Shown here in pieces: positions 1 through 7,719 of a stretch of 7,978 nt of DNA. Each line of letters begins with the position of its first letter. The stretch's first letter is position 1. Location of the stretch: positions 1 to 7,978 of the forward strand of contig CALCCX010000294.1 of assembly GCA_937900165.1 (NCBI GenBank), written 5' to 3'. The notes beneath the pieces were generated by a model. It searched no databases. It was not told where the DNA came from and was given only the letters and a program-made list of their open reading frames with translations. The translations under genes were made by a program, and so were the position numbers. Source of the DNA: an uncultured Acidimicrobiia bacterium. Lineage in GTDB: Bacteria > Actinomycetota > Acidimicrobiia > Spongiisociales > Spongiisociaceae.

Positions 1-849
1 GACAGGTCCGACGTCCTCGGTGTGGGGTTGGGGATAGCGGGGATCGTCGACAGCAACAAAGGGGTGTGCGGGTACTCGCCCTTCTTCGGTTGGCGTGATG
101 TGAACCTTGCTGGGCCATTGGCGTCGTTGTTGGGCCTGGACGTGTATCTGGAGAACGACGTCAATTCCCTCACAATCGCCGAGCAGTGGTTCGGGCACGG
201 AGTAGGCCACGAGAGTTTCGTGGTCGTTACGGTCGGTCGTGGCGTTGGCGCCGGGTTCGTATTCAATGGCCGGTTCTACGCCGGCCACGAGGGTGGCGTC
301 GGTGAGTTCGGCCACCTGACGGTGCTGCCGGACGGGCCGATGTGCGGATGCGGCAAACGTGGCTGTCTAGAGATGATGGCCAGCGACGGTGCTCTGATCC
401 GCGCCGCTCTTGGCGCGATCGCACAAGGGCGCACCACCCTCCTTGTCGACGCCGATCCCATCACGATCGAAGCCCTTGTCGCCGCTGCGTCACAGGGTGA
501 CGATGTCGCGCGAGAGCTGCTGGCCGAATCGGGCAGATGGCTTGGCGTCGGTCTGGCGATGATCGTCAACCTCCTCAACCCTGAGCTCATAGTTGTTGCC
601 GGGGAGGGGGTTGAGGCGGGAGGCTGGCGGCTCGATCCGATGCGGCAGGCATTGATCGAGGGTCGATTCGAATCTCTCGGCTCTGAGACGAGGCTGGTAG
701 TCGAATCTGCCGGTGATGTGACGTGGGCCCGCGGTGCCGCGTGCGTGGTCCTCAGCGAGTTCTTCAAATCGCCGCTCCAACGTGGGCGCCCGGTCGCAAT
801 CACGGGCAGTGCCGGGCAGCGCGCCGAGTCCAGCGGCAAGTCGGCATGA
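1..849 (+). CDS. ROK family protein, probable sugar-responsive transcriptional repressor (5' partial)
   Basis: The frame is open from base 1, and the first residues (DRSDVLGVGLGIAGIVD) are the internal ROK segment that normally follows the N-terminal part. The gene therefore starts upstream, and the GTG at 22 is not its start. Visible motifs are ENDVN (151-165), a Gly-rich GRGVGAG stretch, GEFGH (His at 313-315), and the zinc-binding Cys cluster CGCGKRGC with Cys codons at 343, 349 and 364. ROK proteins are either sugar kinases or NagC/XylR-type repressors with an N-terminal winged helix. The spacing and wording around the Zn motif (DGPMCGCG..GCLE) and the place at the head of an ABC-sugar operon favour a repressor. 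However, the Asp of ENDVN, which is the catalytic position in ROK kinases, is kept, and the region that would decide (helix-turn-helix or DxGxT) is outside the window. The C-terminal 30 or so residues are low-complexity. Family call is firm; repressor role is inferred. Confidence 0.88.
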   Translation, partial: DRSDVLGVGLGIAGIVDSNKGVCGYSPFFGWRDVNLAGPLASLLGLDVYLENDVNSLTIAEQWFGHGVGHESFVVVTVGRGVGAGFVFNGRFYAGHEGGVGEFGHLTVLPDGPMCGCGKRGCLEMMASDGALIRAALGAIAQGRTTLLVDADPITIEALVAAASQGDDVARELLAESGRWLGVGLAMIVNLLNPELIVVAGEGVEAGGWRLDPMRQALIEGRFESLGSETRLVVESAGDVTWARGAACVVLSEFFKSPLQRGRPVAITGSAGQRAESSGKSA

Positions 850-858
850 GAGCACGAT

Positions 859-879
859 CCCCGGCCCAGCCGTCCGGGG
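859..879 (+). promoter_or_regulatory. Short GC palindrome after the ROK stop
   Basis: CCCCGG (859-864) and CCGGGG (874-879) form a perfect 6-bp inverted repeat around a 9-base loop, 9 bases after the ROK stop and 33 bases before the permease start. There is no following T-run. It could be a weak attenuator or a protein-binding palindrome, or chance in GC-rich DNA. No convincing -35/-10 promoter was seen in the 62-base gap. Confidence 0.25.
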
Positions 880-911
880 CGTCGAATCGCAAGCAGGGGT
901 AGGCATTTCCC

Positions 912-1787
912 ATGACATGGCTCGGTTCGGCTCGGCGATGGTGGATCGTGTTCTTGGCGCCGAGCCTGGTGCTGCTGGTCGTGTTCACCGTGGCTCCGAT
1001 CGCGGCTGCCGCCGTGCTGAGTTTCTTCCAGTGGGACTTGCTCACGTCCCCCGAGTTTGTTGGATTGGGCAATTTCACAGAGCTGGCCGGCGATCGAGAC
1101 TTTCGCTCCGCCTTGGCTCACACGTTGATTTTCATCGCCGGTTACATGCCAGTCGTCACGACGGTTGGACTGGCCCTTGCCCTGTTGATGAACCGCCGAA
1201 GCCGCCTGGCCGGGGTGTCGCGGGTGGTCTTCTTCATGCCGGTCGTCTCGGCCTGGGTGGCGGTTGCGTTGATGTGGAGATGGATGCTGAATTCCCGCTT
1301 CGGAGTGGTCAACTGGCTTCTCGGGCTGGTTGGTATCGAAGGTCCACAATGGTTGTTCGAGCGGGGTTGGGCGATGGTGTCGGTGATCGGCGTCAGCGTC
1401 TGGAAAGACGCCGGCTTTGTGATGATCCTCTTCCTCGCAGGCCTCCAGGCGATTCCGGCTGAGCACCGCGAGGCCGCCTTCGTCGACGGGGCGAGCCGCT
1501 GGCAGACCTTCTGGCGGATCACGCTGCCCCTGCTCACTCCGACTGTGTTCCTGGTGTCGATCATCCTGCTGATCAACTCCTTCCAGGTCTTCGAGCAGGT
1601 GTGGATCCTGACCGAGGGAGGTCCGTTCGGTTCGACGACGGTCGTTGTGGAGCAGATAGTTCGCAACGCGTTCAGCTTCGGCCGCATGGGTTACGCGGCC
1701 GCGATGTCCTGGGTCCTGTTCGGCTTCATCTTCACGGTCACGTTGATCCAGACTCGTCTGCAACGACGGTGGGTGCACTATGCGTGA
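912..1787 (+). CDS. Carbohydrate ABC transporter permease, MalF/UgpA type (CUT1)
   Basis: This is one of two inner-membrane subunits that form the channel of a CUT1 sugar importer. The 291-residue protein has about six hydrophobic segments (roughly residues 11-33, 73-93, 105-125, 153-178, 210-230, 262-282). It carries the permease EAA loop: E187-A-A, then D192-G193, ending I203-T-L-P206, which is the dock for the ATPase. The segment WILTEGGPFGSTTVVV (residues 231-246) is typical of the MalF-like partner. Length matches the short form of the family, without the large periplasmic loop of E. coli MalF. The ATG at 912 is preceded by a modest purine-rich site (AGGGGTAGG, 895-903). The gene lies 62 bases after the ROK gene and overlaps the next gene by 8 bp, so the two permeases are likely translationally coupled. 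Substrate is not readable from the permease itself. Confidence 0.95.
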   Translation: MTWLGSARRWWIVFLAPSLVLLVVFTVAPIAAAAVLSFFQWDLLTSPEFVGLGNFTELAGDRDFRSALAHTLIFIAGYMPVVTTVGLALALLMNRRSRLAGVSRVVFFMPVVSAWVAVALMWRWMLNSRFGVVNWLLGLVGIEGPQWLFERGWAMVSVIGVSVWKDAGFVMILFLAGLQAIPAEHREAAFVDGASRWQTFWRITLPLLTPTVFLVSIILLINSFQVFEQVWILTEGGPFGSTTVVVEQIVRNAFSFGRMGYAAAMSWVLFGFIFTVTLIQTRLQRRWVHYA

Positions 1788-2673
1788 TAGCCCGGTTGTC
1801 GCGGCCGCTCGGGCGCAGCGGCCGGCGTTGAGGGTGCCCACCCGGAGACCATCGAAGGCGAGTCTCCGGCGGATCGGTGGCTGGACTGTGCTCGTCTTGG
1901 CGGGCCTCACGATGGTCTTCCCGTTTGCGTGGAGCCTCTCGACCTCGCTCCAGACCACCGACACCCTGCTTAGGGTGCCACCTCAGCTGATACCCGAGTC
2001 GCCGACACTGGATGGTTACCGGGGGGTCATGGAGGTGACCCCATTCGCCCGGATGGTGATCAACTCGGCCGTCGTCACGGCTGTCGTCACCACTCTTCAG
2101 ATCATCACGAGCGCCCTGGCCGGCTATGGACTCGCCCGGTTCGTGTTCAAGGGCCGACAGGCCTTGCTCCTGCTGTACCTGGGCACGCTGATGGTGCCGT
2201 TCCAGGTGACGATCGTCCCGCTCTTCATCGGAATGAGTCGCCTCGGCTGGCTGAACACACTCCGCGCCCTGATTCTGCCCATGATTGCCGGCGCCTTCGG
2301 TGTCTTCCTCTTCCGCCAGTACTTCTCCCAGATGCCCAGGGAACTGGAAGAGGCAGCCGCGATCGATGGCGCCAATCCGTGGCGAACCTTCTGGTCGGTC
2401 GCGTTCCCGTACGCCCGCCCGGCTGCGGCCACTCACGGGATCCTCGCCTTCATGGCCTCCTGGAACTCGTTTCTGTGGCCACTATTCGTGGCCCGCAACG
2501 AGCAGGCGATGACATTGCCGGTGGGCCTGGCCGCACTCCACGGGAGATATCAAACCGATTGGAACCTCGTCATGGCCGGCTCCGTCATTGCGGTGGTCCC
2601 CGTAATCATCGTTTTCGCCCTCGTGCAACGGCACATCGCTGCCGGTCTCCTCTTGGGAGGGGTGAACAGATAA
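1780..2673 (+). CDS. Carbohydrate ABC transporter permease, MalG/UgpE type (CUT1)
   Basis: Second channel subunit of the sugar importer, 297 residues. After a basic, disordered N-terminus (residues 1-32) come about six membrane segments (about 34-55, 93-115, 128-150, 160-180, 213-233, 264-284). The EAA loop is complete: LEEAAAIDGANPWRTFW with E191-A-A and G197, closing in F209-P210 where the usual form is LP. WNSFLWPL (residues 228-235) and the C-terminal GLLLGGVN (289-296) are characteristic of MalG-type subunits. The start ATG (1780) sits inside the last codons of the MalF-type gene (stop 1785-1787). A weak GGTGGG site (1768-1773) precedes it, pointing to coupled translation. It is followed by a 100-base gap before the binding-protein gene. 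Confidence 0.95.
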   Translation: MRDSPVVAAARAQRPALRVPTRRPSKASLRRIGGWTVLVLAGLTMVFPFAWSLSTSLQTTDTLLRVPPQLIPESPTLDGYRGVMEVTPFARMVINSAVVTAVVTTLQIITSALAGYGLARFVFKGRQALLLLYLGTLMVPFQVTIVPLFIGMSRLGWLNTLRALILPMIAGAFGVFLFRQYFSQMPRELEEAAAIDGANPWRTFWSVAFPYARPAAATHGILAFMASWNSFLWPLFVARNEQAMTLPVGLAALHGRYQTDWNLVMAGSVIAVVPVIIVFALVQRHIAAGLLLGGVNR

Positions 2674-2713
2674 GACCAGCCACATGCAGCGCAACATCAT
2701 CGATCCCCAAAAC

Positions 2714-2743
2714 GCGGTTTGCCCTGTCCCGGGCGGAACCCGC
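2714..2743 (+). promoter_or_regulatory. Imperfect intercistronic hairpin upstream of the binding-protein gene
   Basis: In the 100-base gap between the MalG-type gene and the lipoprotein gene, GCGGTTTGCCC (2714-2724) pairs with GGGCGGAACCCGC (2731-2743). That is 4 GC pairs, a bulged C (2739), two T-A pairs and one T-G pair, a bulged G (2735), and 4 GC pairs around a 6-base loop (2725-2730). It ends 13 bases before the lipoprotein ribosome-binding site. No T-run follows, so it is not a classic terminator. An RNA-processing or message-protecting element is possible. The pairing is seen; the role is inferred. Confidence 0.35.
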
Positions 2744-2756
2744 ATGGCAAGCAAAC

Positions 2757-2765
2757 GGAGGAAGG
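2757..2765 (+). promoter_or_regulatory. Ribosome-binding site deciding the lipoprotein start
   Basis: GGAGGAAGG lies 8 bases before the ATG at 2774, counted from its 3' end. It is the strongest Shine-Dalgarno sequence in the window. It supports 2774 over the in-frame ATGs at 2684, which has no such site, and 2744, whose upstream GGGCGG is buried in the hairpin. The strength fits the high expression usual for binding proteins. Confidence 0.7.
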
Positions 2766-2773
2766 AAAAGGAC

Positions 2774-4135
2774 ATGACCAAAATAGGAAAACTCTGGGTC
2801 CTGCTCAGCGTTCTGGTGCTGGTGGCCGCCGCCTGCGGCAGTGACGACAGCGCCGGAACGAGCACGAGCCAGGCACCCACGCCGAGCACCAGCGAGGCGC
2901 CAGACGACTCTGCATCGGAGTCGCCGACGACCGAGGCTCCGGCCGAGCCGCCGACGACAGAGGAGCCCCCGGACCCGACCACCATCCGGTACTTCACGTT
3001 CTCGGCTTCGCCCGACTACTTGGGCGAACTCGACTCGATGATTGCCGCGTTCGAGGCGGAGAATCCGGACGTGACGGTCGAGGTCGAGACAGCACCCTTC
3101 GATGACTACTTCACTGTGCTTCAAACTCAGATCGCGGGAGGCGACGCTCCCGATGCATTCGAGCTGAATTTTGAGAACTTCGTGTCGTTCGCATCGAAGG
3201 GTGCCCTCGCCGACCTCGGCCCATTGACCGGTGCCGACGCGGGTTTCGACGCTGGAGCGTACTACCAAAGGGCGTTCGACGCGTTCGCGGTGGGCGGTAC
3301 CCAGTACGCGCTGCCGGAGAGCTACTCGACCGTCATGTTGTTCTACAACAAGGACCTGTTCGACCAGGCCGGTGTCGACTACCCGACCGACGATTGGACC
3401 TGGGCGGACGAGCGGGCCGCCGCCGAGACCATCGCTGTATTGGGCGATGGCGTGTGGGGGGCCTTTGCCGGCGTGCAATTCTGGGAGTTCTACAAGGCGG
3501 CTGCTCAGAACGGCTGCTCGTTCTTTGGCGACGATGGCAGCGTGACGGTCAACGAAGCCGGTTGTGTGGAAGCGCTCCAGTTCATGATCGACTATGTAAA
3601 CGACGGGATACAGCCGACCGCAGCCGAAATGGGCGGTGTCTCCGACGGAGACATGTTCATCAACGGCGAGCTGGGGATGATCACCACCGGCATCTGGATG
3701 TTCTCTGCATTCGAGGCCAACACCTTCGAGTGGGACATAGTGGTCGAGCCGGGTAACACGGAGGGTGGGAGCCATTTCTTCGCCAACGGGGTGGCGGTCT
3801 CTGCCGCCTCGGACCGCCAAGAAGCGGCGTATCGGTGGCTGCGGTTCTTCACATCGAGTGACGAGGCGGCCAGGATCCGAGTCGCGGCGTCCTGGGAGCT
3901 TCCCACCCTGACGGACCCGACTCTGTACGACGCGTATCTAGCCGTGGAGCCCCCGGCCAATCGCGAGGCGGTGCTGGCATCACTCGAGAACGTGGTGGTG
4001 CCGCCGGTCATCGAAAGGCAGGCAGAGATGCAGGACGCCCTCAACGGCCTCATCGAACGCGCCCTAGGTGGCGAAATGACGGTGCAAGAGGCACTTGATC
4101 AGGCGAAAGCCGACATTGAGAACCTCCTGAACTGA
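2774..4135 (+). CDS. Extracellular sugar-binding lipoprotein of the ABC importer (SBP family 1)
   Basis: This is the solute receptor of the importer, anchored outside the membrane by a lipidated Cys. With the ATG at 2774 the protein has 453 residues. It has a basic start (MTKIGK), a hydrophobic core (residues 7-17) and the lipobox-like VAAAC with Cys21. The -3 residue is Ala rather than the preferred Leu/Val, a mild departure. Residues about 23-69 are a Ser/Thr/Pro/Glu/Asp-rich spacer common in actinobacterial lipoproteins. The mature domain follows with the family pattern: an N-terminal strand (IRYFTF), FEAENPDVTVEVE, GGDAPDAFELN, and the signature YALPESYSTVMLFYNKD starting at Tyr178. Translation could begin earlier at 2744, but the extra residues would only lengthen the charged region. 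The gene stands alone between two hairpins, whereas the genes on either side are overlapping pairs. Its ligand is probably an alpha-linked gluco-oligosaccharide, judged only from the downstream enzymes. Confidence 0.94.
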   Translation: MTKIGKLWVLLSVLVLVAAACGSDDSAGTSTSQAPTPSTSEAPDDSASESPTTEAPAEPPTTEEPPDPTTIRYFTFSASPDYLGELDSMIAAFEAENPDVTVEVETAPFDDYFTVLQTQIAGGDAPDAFELNFENFVSFASKGALADLGPLTGADAGFDAGAYYQRAFDAFAVGGTQYALPESYSTVMLFYNKDLFDQAGVDYPTDDWTWADERAAAETIAVLGDGVWGAFAGVQFWEFYKAAAQNGCSFFGDDGSVTVNEAGCVEALQFMIDYVNDGIQPTAAEMGGVSDGDMFINGELGMITTGIWMFSAFEANTFEWDIVVEPGNTEGGSHFFANGVAVSAASDRQEAAYRWLRFFTSSDEAARIRVAASWELPTLTDPTLYDAYLAVEPPANREAVLASLENVVVPPVIERQAEMQDALNGLIERALGGEMTVQEALDQAKADIENLLN

Positions 4136-4150
4136 CCGCAAACCGTTCGT

Positions 4151-4189
4151 GGTGAGGGTGGAGTCGGCTTCCGCCGCTCCGCCCTCACC
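4151..4189 (+). terminator. Strong stem-loop after the binding-protein gene (terminator or 3' mRNA-protecting hairpin)
   Basis: It lies 15 bases after the lipoprotein stop. GGTGAGGG (4151-4158) pairs with CCCTCACC (4182-4189); next come a T-G wobble (4159/4181), GGAG with CTCC (4160-4163/4177-4180), a bulged T (4164), and CGGC with GCCG (4165-4168/4173-4176) around a TTCC loop. That is 17 pairs with one bulge. No T-run follows, so it is either an actinobacterial-style terminator without a U-tract or a hairpin that shields the upstream message from 3' exonucleases. The GH31 gene has no obvious promoter in the remaining bases, so partial readthrough is the simplest reading. Confidence 0.7.
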
Positions 4190-4206
4190 CGTGCGCCTGG
4201 CCGGAG

Positions 4207-6783
4207 ATGACCTTGCCTGATCTGTTGACCCATGACCCAGAAGGTGATCACAACCCTTATGACCCGGTTCCCTGGTCTCGTCATCCGTTTCTCCCGACCA
4301 CCGACGACAGGATCGAGGTGGGCGTCCGAGCCGGCGCCGCTTTCGAATCTGTTGCCGTCGAGTGGATGGTGGCCGGCAACACTGGACGCTGGCCGCTCGA
4401 TCGTACGGATGACGTGTGGACCGGCAAGATCGGAGCCTTTCCCGACTCGGGTCGCTACCGCTTCGTCGCTTCCCGTCGCGGATCTGGGGTGGAGGTCACT
4501 ACCGATTGGTTCCCCTTACCGATCGCCCACTGGGAGGCCGTCCGTTTCATCTCCCTGGCAGCCGCCAACGGGTGGATCGGGGCCGCCGGGGAGCGTGCAG
4601 TCTTCAGCTTCAGCTCGAGCGAGGAAAACTCCCTCGACTGGAATCTCACGGAAGGATCAATCCAGCGCGGCGACGCCGACGAGGTGGCACTCGGCGGCTG
4701 GGCCGCCAGCCTCCACGACGGTCGGCTTCTCCTTTCGCGAAACGGCGTCGAGTTTTTGTTGGGAGTGGAGATGTGTCGGGCCGACAACGAGCTGATCGCG
4801 TGGCGGCTGAGCTGGCGCCTCGAACCCGACGAGCGGATCTTTGGTACGGGAGAACGATTCGACGCCTTGGATCAGCGAGGCAGGACACCGGATGTCCGAG
4901 TCTACGAAGAGTACAAACAGCAAGGCGCTCGGTCCTATTTTCCCTTGCCCTGGTTGTGGTCGACCGGCGGCTACGGTATTGCGATCGACGGCCTTTCACG
5001 CGTTTCCTACGATCTCGGCGCTCTGAATCCCGACGAGGCCTCGGTGACCATCCCAACGGGGGCTAGCGCTTCAGGCCGCTGGTATCTCGGAACCCCAAAG
5101 GAGATGCTGTGGGCGTACGTACGGGACGCAGGTCTCCCCGCGCCAATGCCCATCTGGGCCTACGGTCCGTGGATGTCCGGCAACGAATGGAACAGTGACG
5201 CTCGTGTCCGCGAAGTAGTCGAGCGCACCAGAGCCGAGGGGATACCGGCCACTGTTCTGGTGATCGAAGCCTGGTCGGATGAGGTCACTTTCTACCTGTT
5301 CAACGGGACCACCCATGAAGCTGTCGATGGGGAAGGGGCCGTGCCGATCGAGTCGATGGAACATGACCGCCGGTGGCCCGATCCGGCGGGACTCGTCAAC
5401 TGGTTGCACGACCAGGATGTGCGCGTGCTGTTGTGGCAGATTCCACTGCTCAAGGATGTTGCCGGCCACCAACAGCACGACGCCGACCTCGCCTATGTGG
5501 ACGAAGCCGAACTGGGGGTGCGTACCGTGGGCGGAGAGCCGTACCGGAACCGGGGATGGTGGTTTCCAGGGGCCAGGGCGATCGATTTCACCAACCCCGT
5601 AGCCCGACAGTGGTGGTTCGCCAAACGCGCCTATCTCCTGGACGAAGTCGGCGTCGACGGTTTCAAGACGGACGGCGGCGAGCATCTGTGGGGACGCGAG
5701 GTGCGAACCTTCGCGGGCGAGACCGGTGACCAGGCCGCCAATGCCTACCCGACTCATTACCTCAAGGCCTATCACTCGTTCCTGCGTGAGCACGGACACG
5801 AGTCCCCCATGACGTTCAGCCGGGCAGGGTTCACCGGATCCCAGTCTTTTCCGGCCCATTGGGCAGGCGACGAGGATTCCACCTGGGAGGCCTTTCGGGC
5901 CTCGCTCACGGCGGGGCTGTCCGCTGGCGCATCAGGCATAGCCTTCTGGGGGTGGGACCTGGCGGGTTTCTCGGGAGATCTACCGTCCGCGGAACTGTAC
6001 AAGCGGGCGACGGCGATGGCGGCCTTCAGCCCCATCATGCAATACCACTCCGAACACAACGAACATCGTCGCCCCCTCGCCGACCGCACCCCATGGAACA
6101 TTGTGGACCACACCGGAGACCCAGACGTCATGGAGGTCTACCGGTTCTATGCCCGGTTCCGAATGAATCTCGTGCCCTATCTGCTGGGACTCGGTACCGA
6201 GGCCGCGCGGACCGGCCTGCCCCTGATGCGGGCCCTGGCGTTGGAGCTTCCCGACGATCCGGAAGCGGCCGGTATCGACGACCAGTTCCTGCTTGGCGCC
6301 GACCTGATGGTCGCACCAATCCTGTCCTCCGGCGTGACCGAGCGAAGTGTCTATCTGCCCGAGGGCGACTGGCGCGACCTGTGGAGCGGTGAACCGGTCG
6401 CCTCAGGATGGATGACGGCGCAGACCCCATCACATATCATTCCAGTCTTCGTCCGGACCGGAGCGTGCATCCCGCTCTGGATGCCGGATACGGTCGAGCT
6501 GGGGGAGGAGGTCGGTCTCCCGACAGCCGGATCCGGCCAACTGGTGCTCATGGTGTTCCCAGGAACATCGCAATGCCGGCTCATCGACCCCGTGACTCTG
6601 AGGCCTTGGACTGCCGAGCTGACCTTCGAGGAGCAAGTCCTCAAGATCTCAACCACAGACGCCCCCGCCGCCACCTCCGTCTGGATCCGATCTCCGATCA
6701 CCGGCTCCAAGGTAGACCAGATCGTGTCTCTGGCGGCCGGCACCTCGACCACCAAGATCGACCTGCGCGCCGATGCCACCTGA
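4207..6783 (+). CDS. Glycoside hydrolase family 31 alpha-glycosidase (alpha-glucosidase/alpha-xylosidase type)
   Basis: The enzyme should cleave terminal alpha-linked sugars by the retaining GH31 mechanism. It has 858 residues and no signal peptide, so it should act in the cytoplasm on imported oligosaccharides. The layout is an N-terminal beta-rich region (about 1-300), the (beta/alpha)8 barrel starting near PMPIWAYGPWMSGNEW (from Pro313), and a C-terminal beta region after about residue 650. Catalytic sites are visible: nucleophile Asp489 in FKTDGGE and acid/base Asp555 in HWAGDEDSTW. FWGWDLAGF (residues 580-588) is the late-barrel family motif. The start is uncertain. GGAG (4203-4206) touches the ATG at 4207, too close to serve it, but sits 6 bases before an in-frame TTG at 4213, which would shorten the protein by two residues. 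The stop overlaps the GH15 start by 11 bp. Linkage specificity (1,4; 1,6; 1,3; xyloside) cannot be assigned from sequence alone. Confidence 0.95.
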   Translation: MTLPDLLTHDPEGDHNPYDPVPWSRHPFLPTTDDRIEVGVRAGAAFESVAVEWMVAGNTGRWPLDRTDDVWTGKIGAFPDSGRYRFVASRRGSGVEVTTDWFPLPIAHWEAVRFISLAAANGWIGAAGERAVFSFSSSEENSLDWNLTEGSIQRGDADEVALGGWAASLHDGRLLLSRNGVEFLLGVEMCRADNELIAWRLSWRLEPDERIFGTGERFDALDQRGRTPDVRVYEEYKQQGARSYFPLPWLWSTGGYGIAIDGLSRVSYDLGALNPDEASVTIPTGASASGRWYLGTPKEMLWAYVRDAGLPAPMPIWAYGPWMSGNEWNSDARVREVVERTRAEGIPATVLVIEAWSDEVTFYLFNGTTHEAVDGEGAVPIESMEHDRRWPDPAGLVNWLHDQDVRVLLWQIPLLKDVAGHQQHDADLAYVDEAELGVRTVGGEPYRNRGWWFPGARAIDFTNPVARQWWFAKRAYLLDEVGVDGFKTDGGEHLWGREVRTFAGETGDQAANAYPTHYLKAYHSFLREHGHESPMTFSRAGFTGSQSFPAHWAGDEDSTWEAFRASLTAGLSAGASGIAFWGWDLAGFSGDLPSAELYKRATAMAAFSPIMQYHSEHNEHRRPLADRTPWNIVDHTGDPDVMEVYRFYARFRMNLVPYLLGLGTEAARTGLPLMRALALELPDDPEAAGIDDQFLLGADLMVAPILSSGVTERSVYLPEGDWRDLWSGEPVASGWMTAQTPSHIIPVFVRTGACIPLWMPDTVELGEEVGLPTAGSGQLVLMVFPGTSQCRLIDPVTLRPWTAELTFEEQVLKISTTDAPAATSVWIRSPITGSKVDQIVSLAAGTSTTKIDLRADAT

Positions 6784-7719
6784 ACCGAAGACGCGCCCAC
6801 TCGTGAGCTCGAGCGTCGAGCTGATCCGCCAAAATCAGGCACAGACCGGGGCCTTCATCGCAGCACCCGGTTACGGGACCTACGCATATTCCTGGCTGCG
6901 CGACGGAGCCTTCATCGCCGCGGCTATGGATTCCCAGGGTGAGCACGCGAGCGCGGCGGCCTTCCACATGTGGGTGGCGCGTACAATTGAACGTTACGCC
7001 GTCAAGGTGGATCGTCTGGAGGCGGAGAGCGAAATCGCCCTGCGAGGAACCGGCGATCCGCTGCGCCCCCTAGATGACCGCTACGTCCTGCACACCCGCT
7101 TCACGCTCGCCGGCGACGAGAGCAACGGCCACTGGGGGAACTTCCAACTTGACGGCTTCGGGCTCTGGCTCACCAGCGTTGCCGATCACCTCGAGGTCAC
7201 CGGCGGAGACCCTGCGCCGTACCTGAGGGCCATCGACATCGTCCGTCGCTACCTGGAACTGACCTGGGATCGACCCTGTTACGACTGCTGGGAGGAATAC
7301 CCAACACGGCGGCACTCCACGACCTGGGCAGCGGTTGCCCGCGGACTGTTCCGTGGTGGCAACCTGCTGGGAGAGGAATCAACCGTTGTCACCTCCCGGG
7401 CCATAGTGACAAGACTCCTCGGCCACGCCACCCGGGACGACACGCTCCACAAGTTCATTCCCCAATCCGAAAGTGACGTCTCGCCCGTCGCTGCGAGCGT
7501 GACTACACCAGACAGGCTCGTCGCCGCAGGTCACGAACGGGTTGGCCGCCCCCTTGATGGGGATGCGATTGACGGCAGCGTTCTTCTTGTGCTCGGTCCG
7601 TTCGGACCATTCCCGCCAGCCCACCGGGTCGTGTCCGGAACGCTCAAGAGTATCGAAGATGGACTGGTCGTTGACTTCGGCGTGCACCGCTACCTCGAGG
7701 ACGAGTATTACGGAGGCGG
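6773..7719 (+). CDS. Glycoside hydrolase family 15 (glucoamylase-like), 3' end lost at an adapter junction
   Basis: This is an inverting alpha-glucan hydrolase of the glucoamylase/glucodextranase/trehalase family. About 315 genuine residues are present. Conserved blocks appear in order: YSWLRDG (residues 39-45), GHWGNFQLDGFGLWL (119-133), CYDCWEEYPTRRHST (169-183) with the likely general acid Glu174 (first Glu after the Trp), and RYLEDEYYGGG (306-316). The protein begins directly at the (alpha/alpha)6 barrel. There is no N-terminal beta-sandwich domain as in many bacterial relatives of about 600 residues, and no signal peptide. The frame runs on to a TAG at 7739-7741, but the last six residues (DRKSVV) are encoded by adapter. 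The true C-terminus, expected to hold the second catalytic Glu and the last barrel helices, is missing. The ATG at 6773 overlaps the GH31 stop (6781-6783) with no clear ribosome-binding site, so it is probably translationally coupled. A GTG at 6803 is a less likely start. Confidence 0.9.

Noticed and set aside
276..1964. A 562-codon open frame on the - strand
   Set aside because: It lies antisense to the ROK and permease genes, which carry clear family motifs. Its product is rich in Arg/His/Pro with no recognisable domain, as expected for the antisense of GC-rich coding DNA.
2684..2773. A longer N-terminus for the binding protein starting at the ATG at 2684
   Set aside because: There is no ribosome-binding site before 2684, the extra residues would bury the signal peptide, and the strong GGAGGAAGG site points to 2774.
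2606..3820. A 404-codon open frame on the - strand
   Set aside because: It is antisense to the binding-protein gene. The predicted protein is Arg/Val/Gly-rich without domains and has no ribosome-binding site or operon context.
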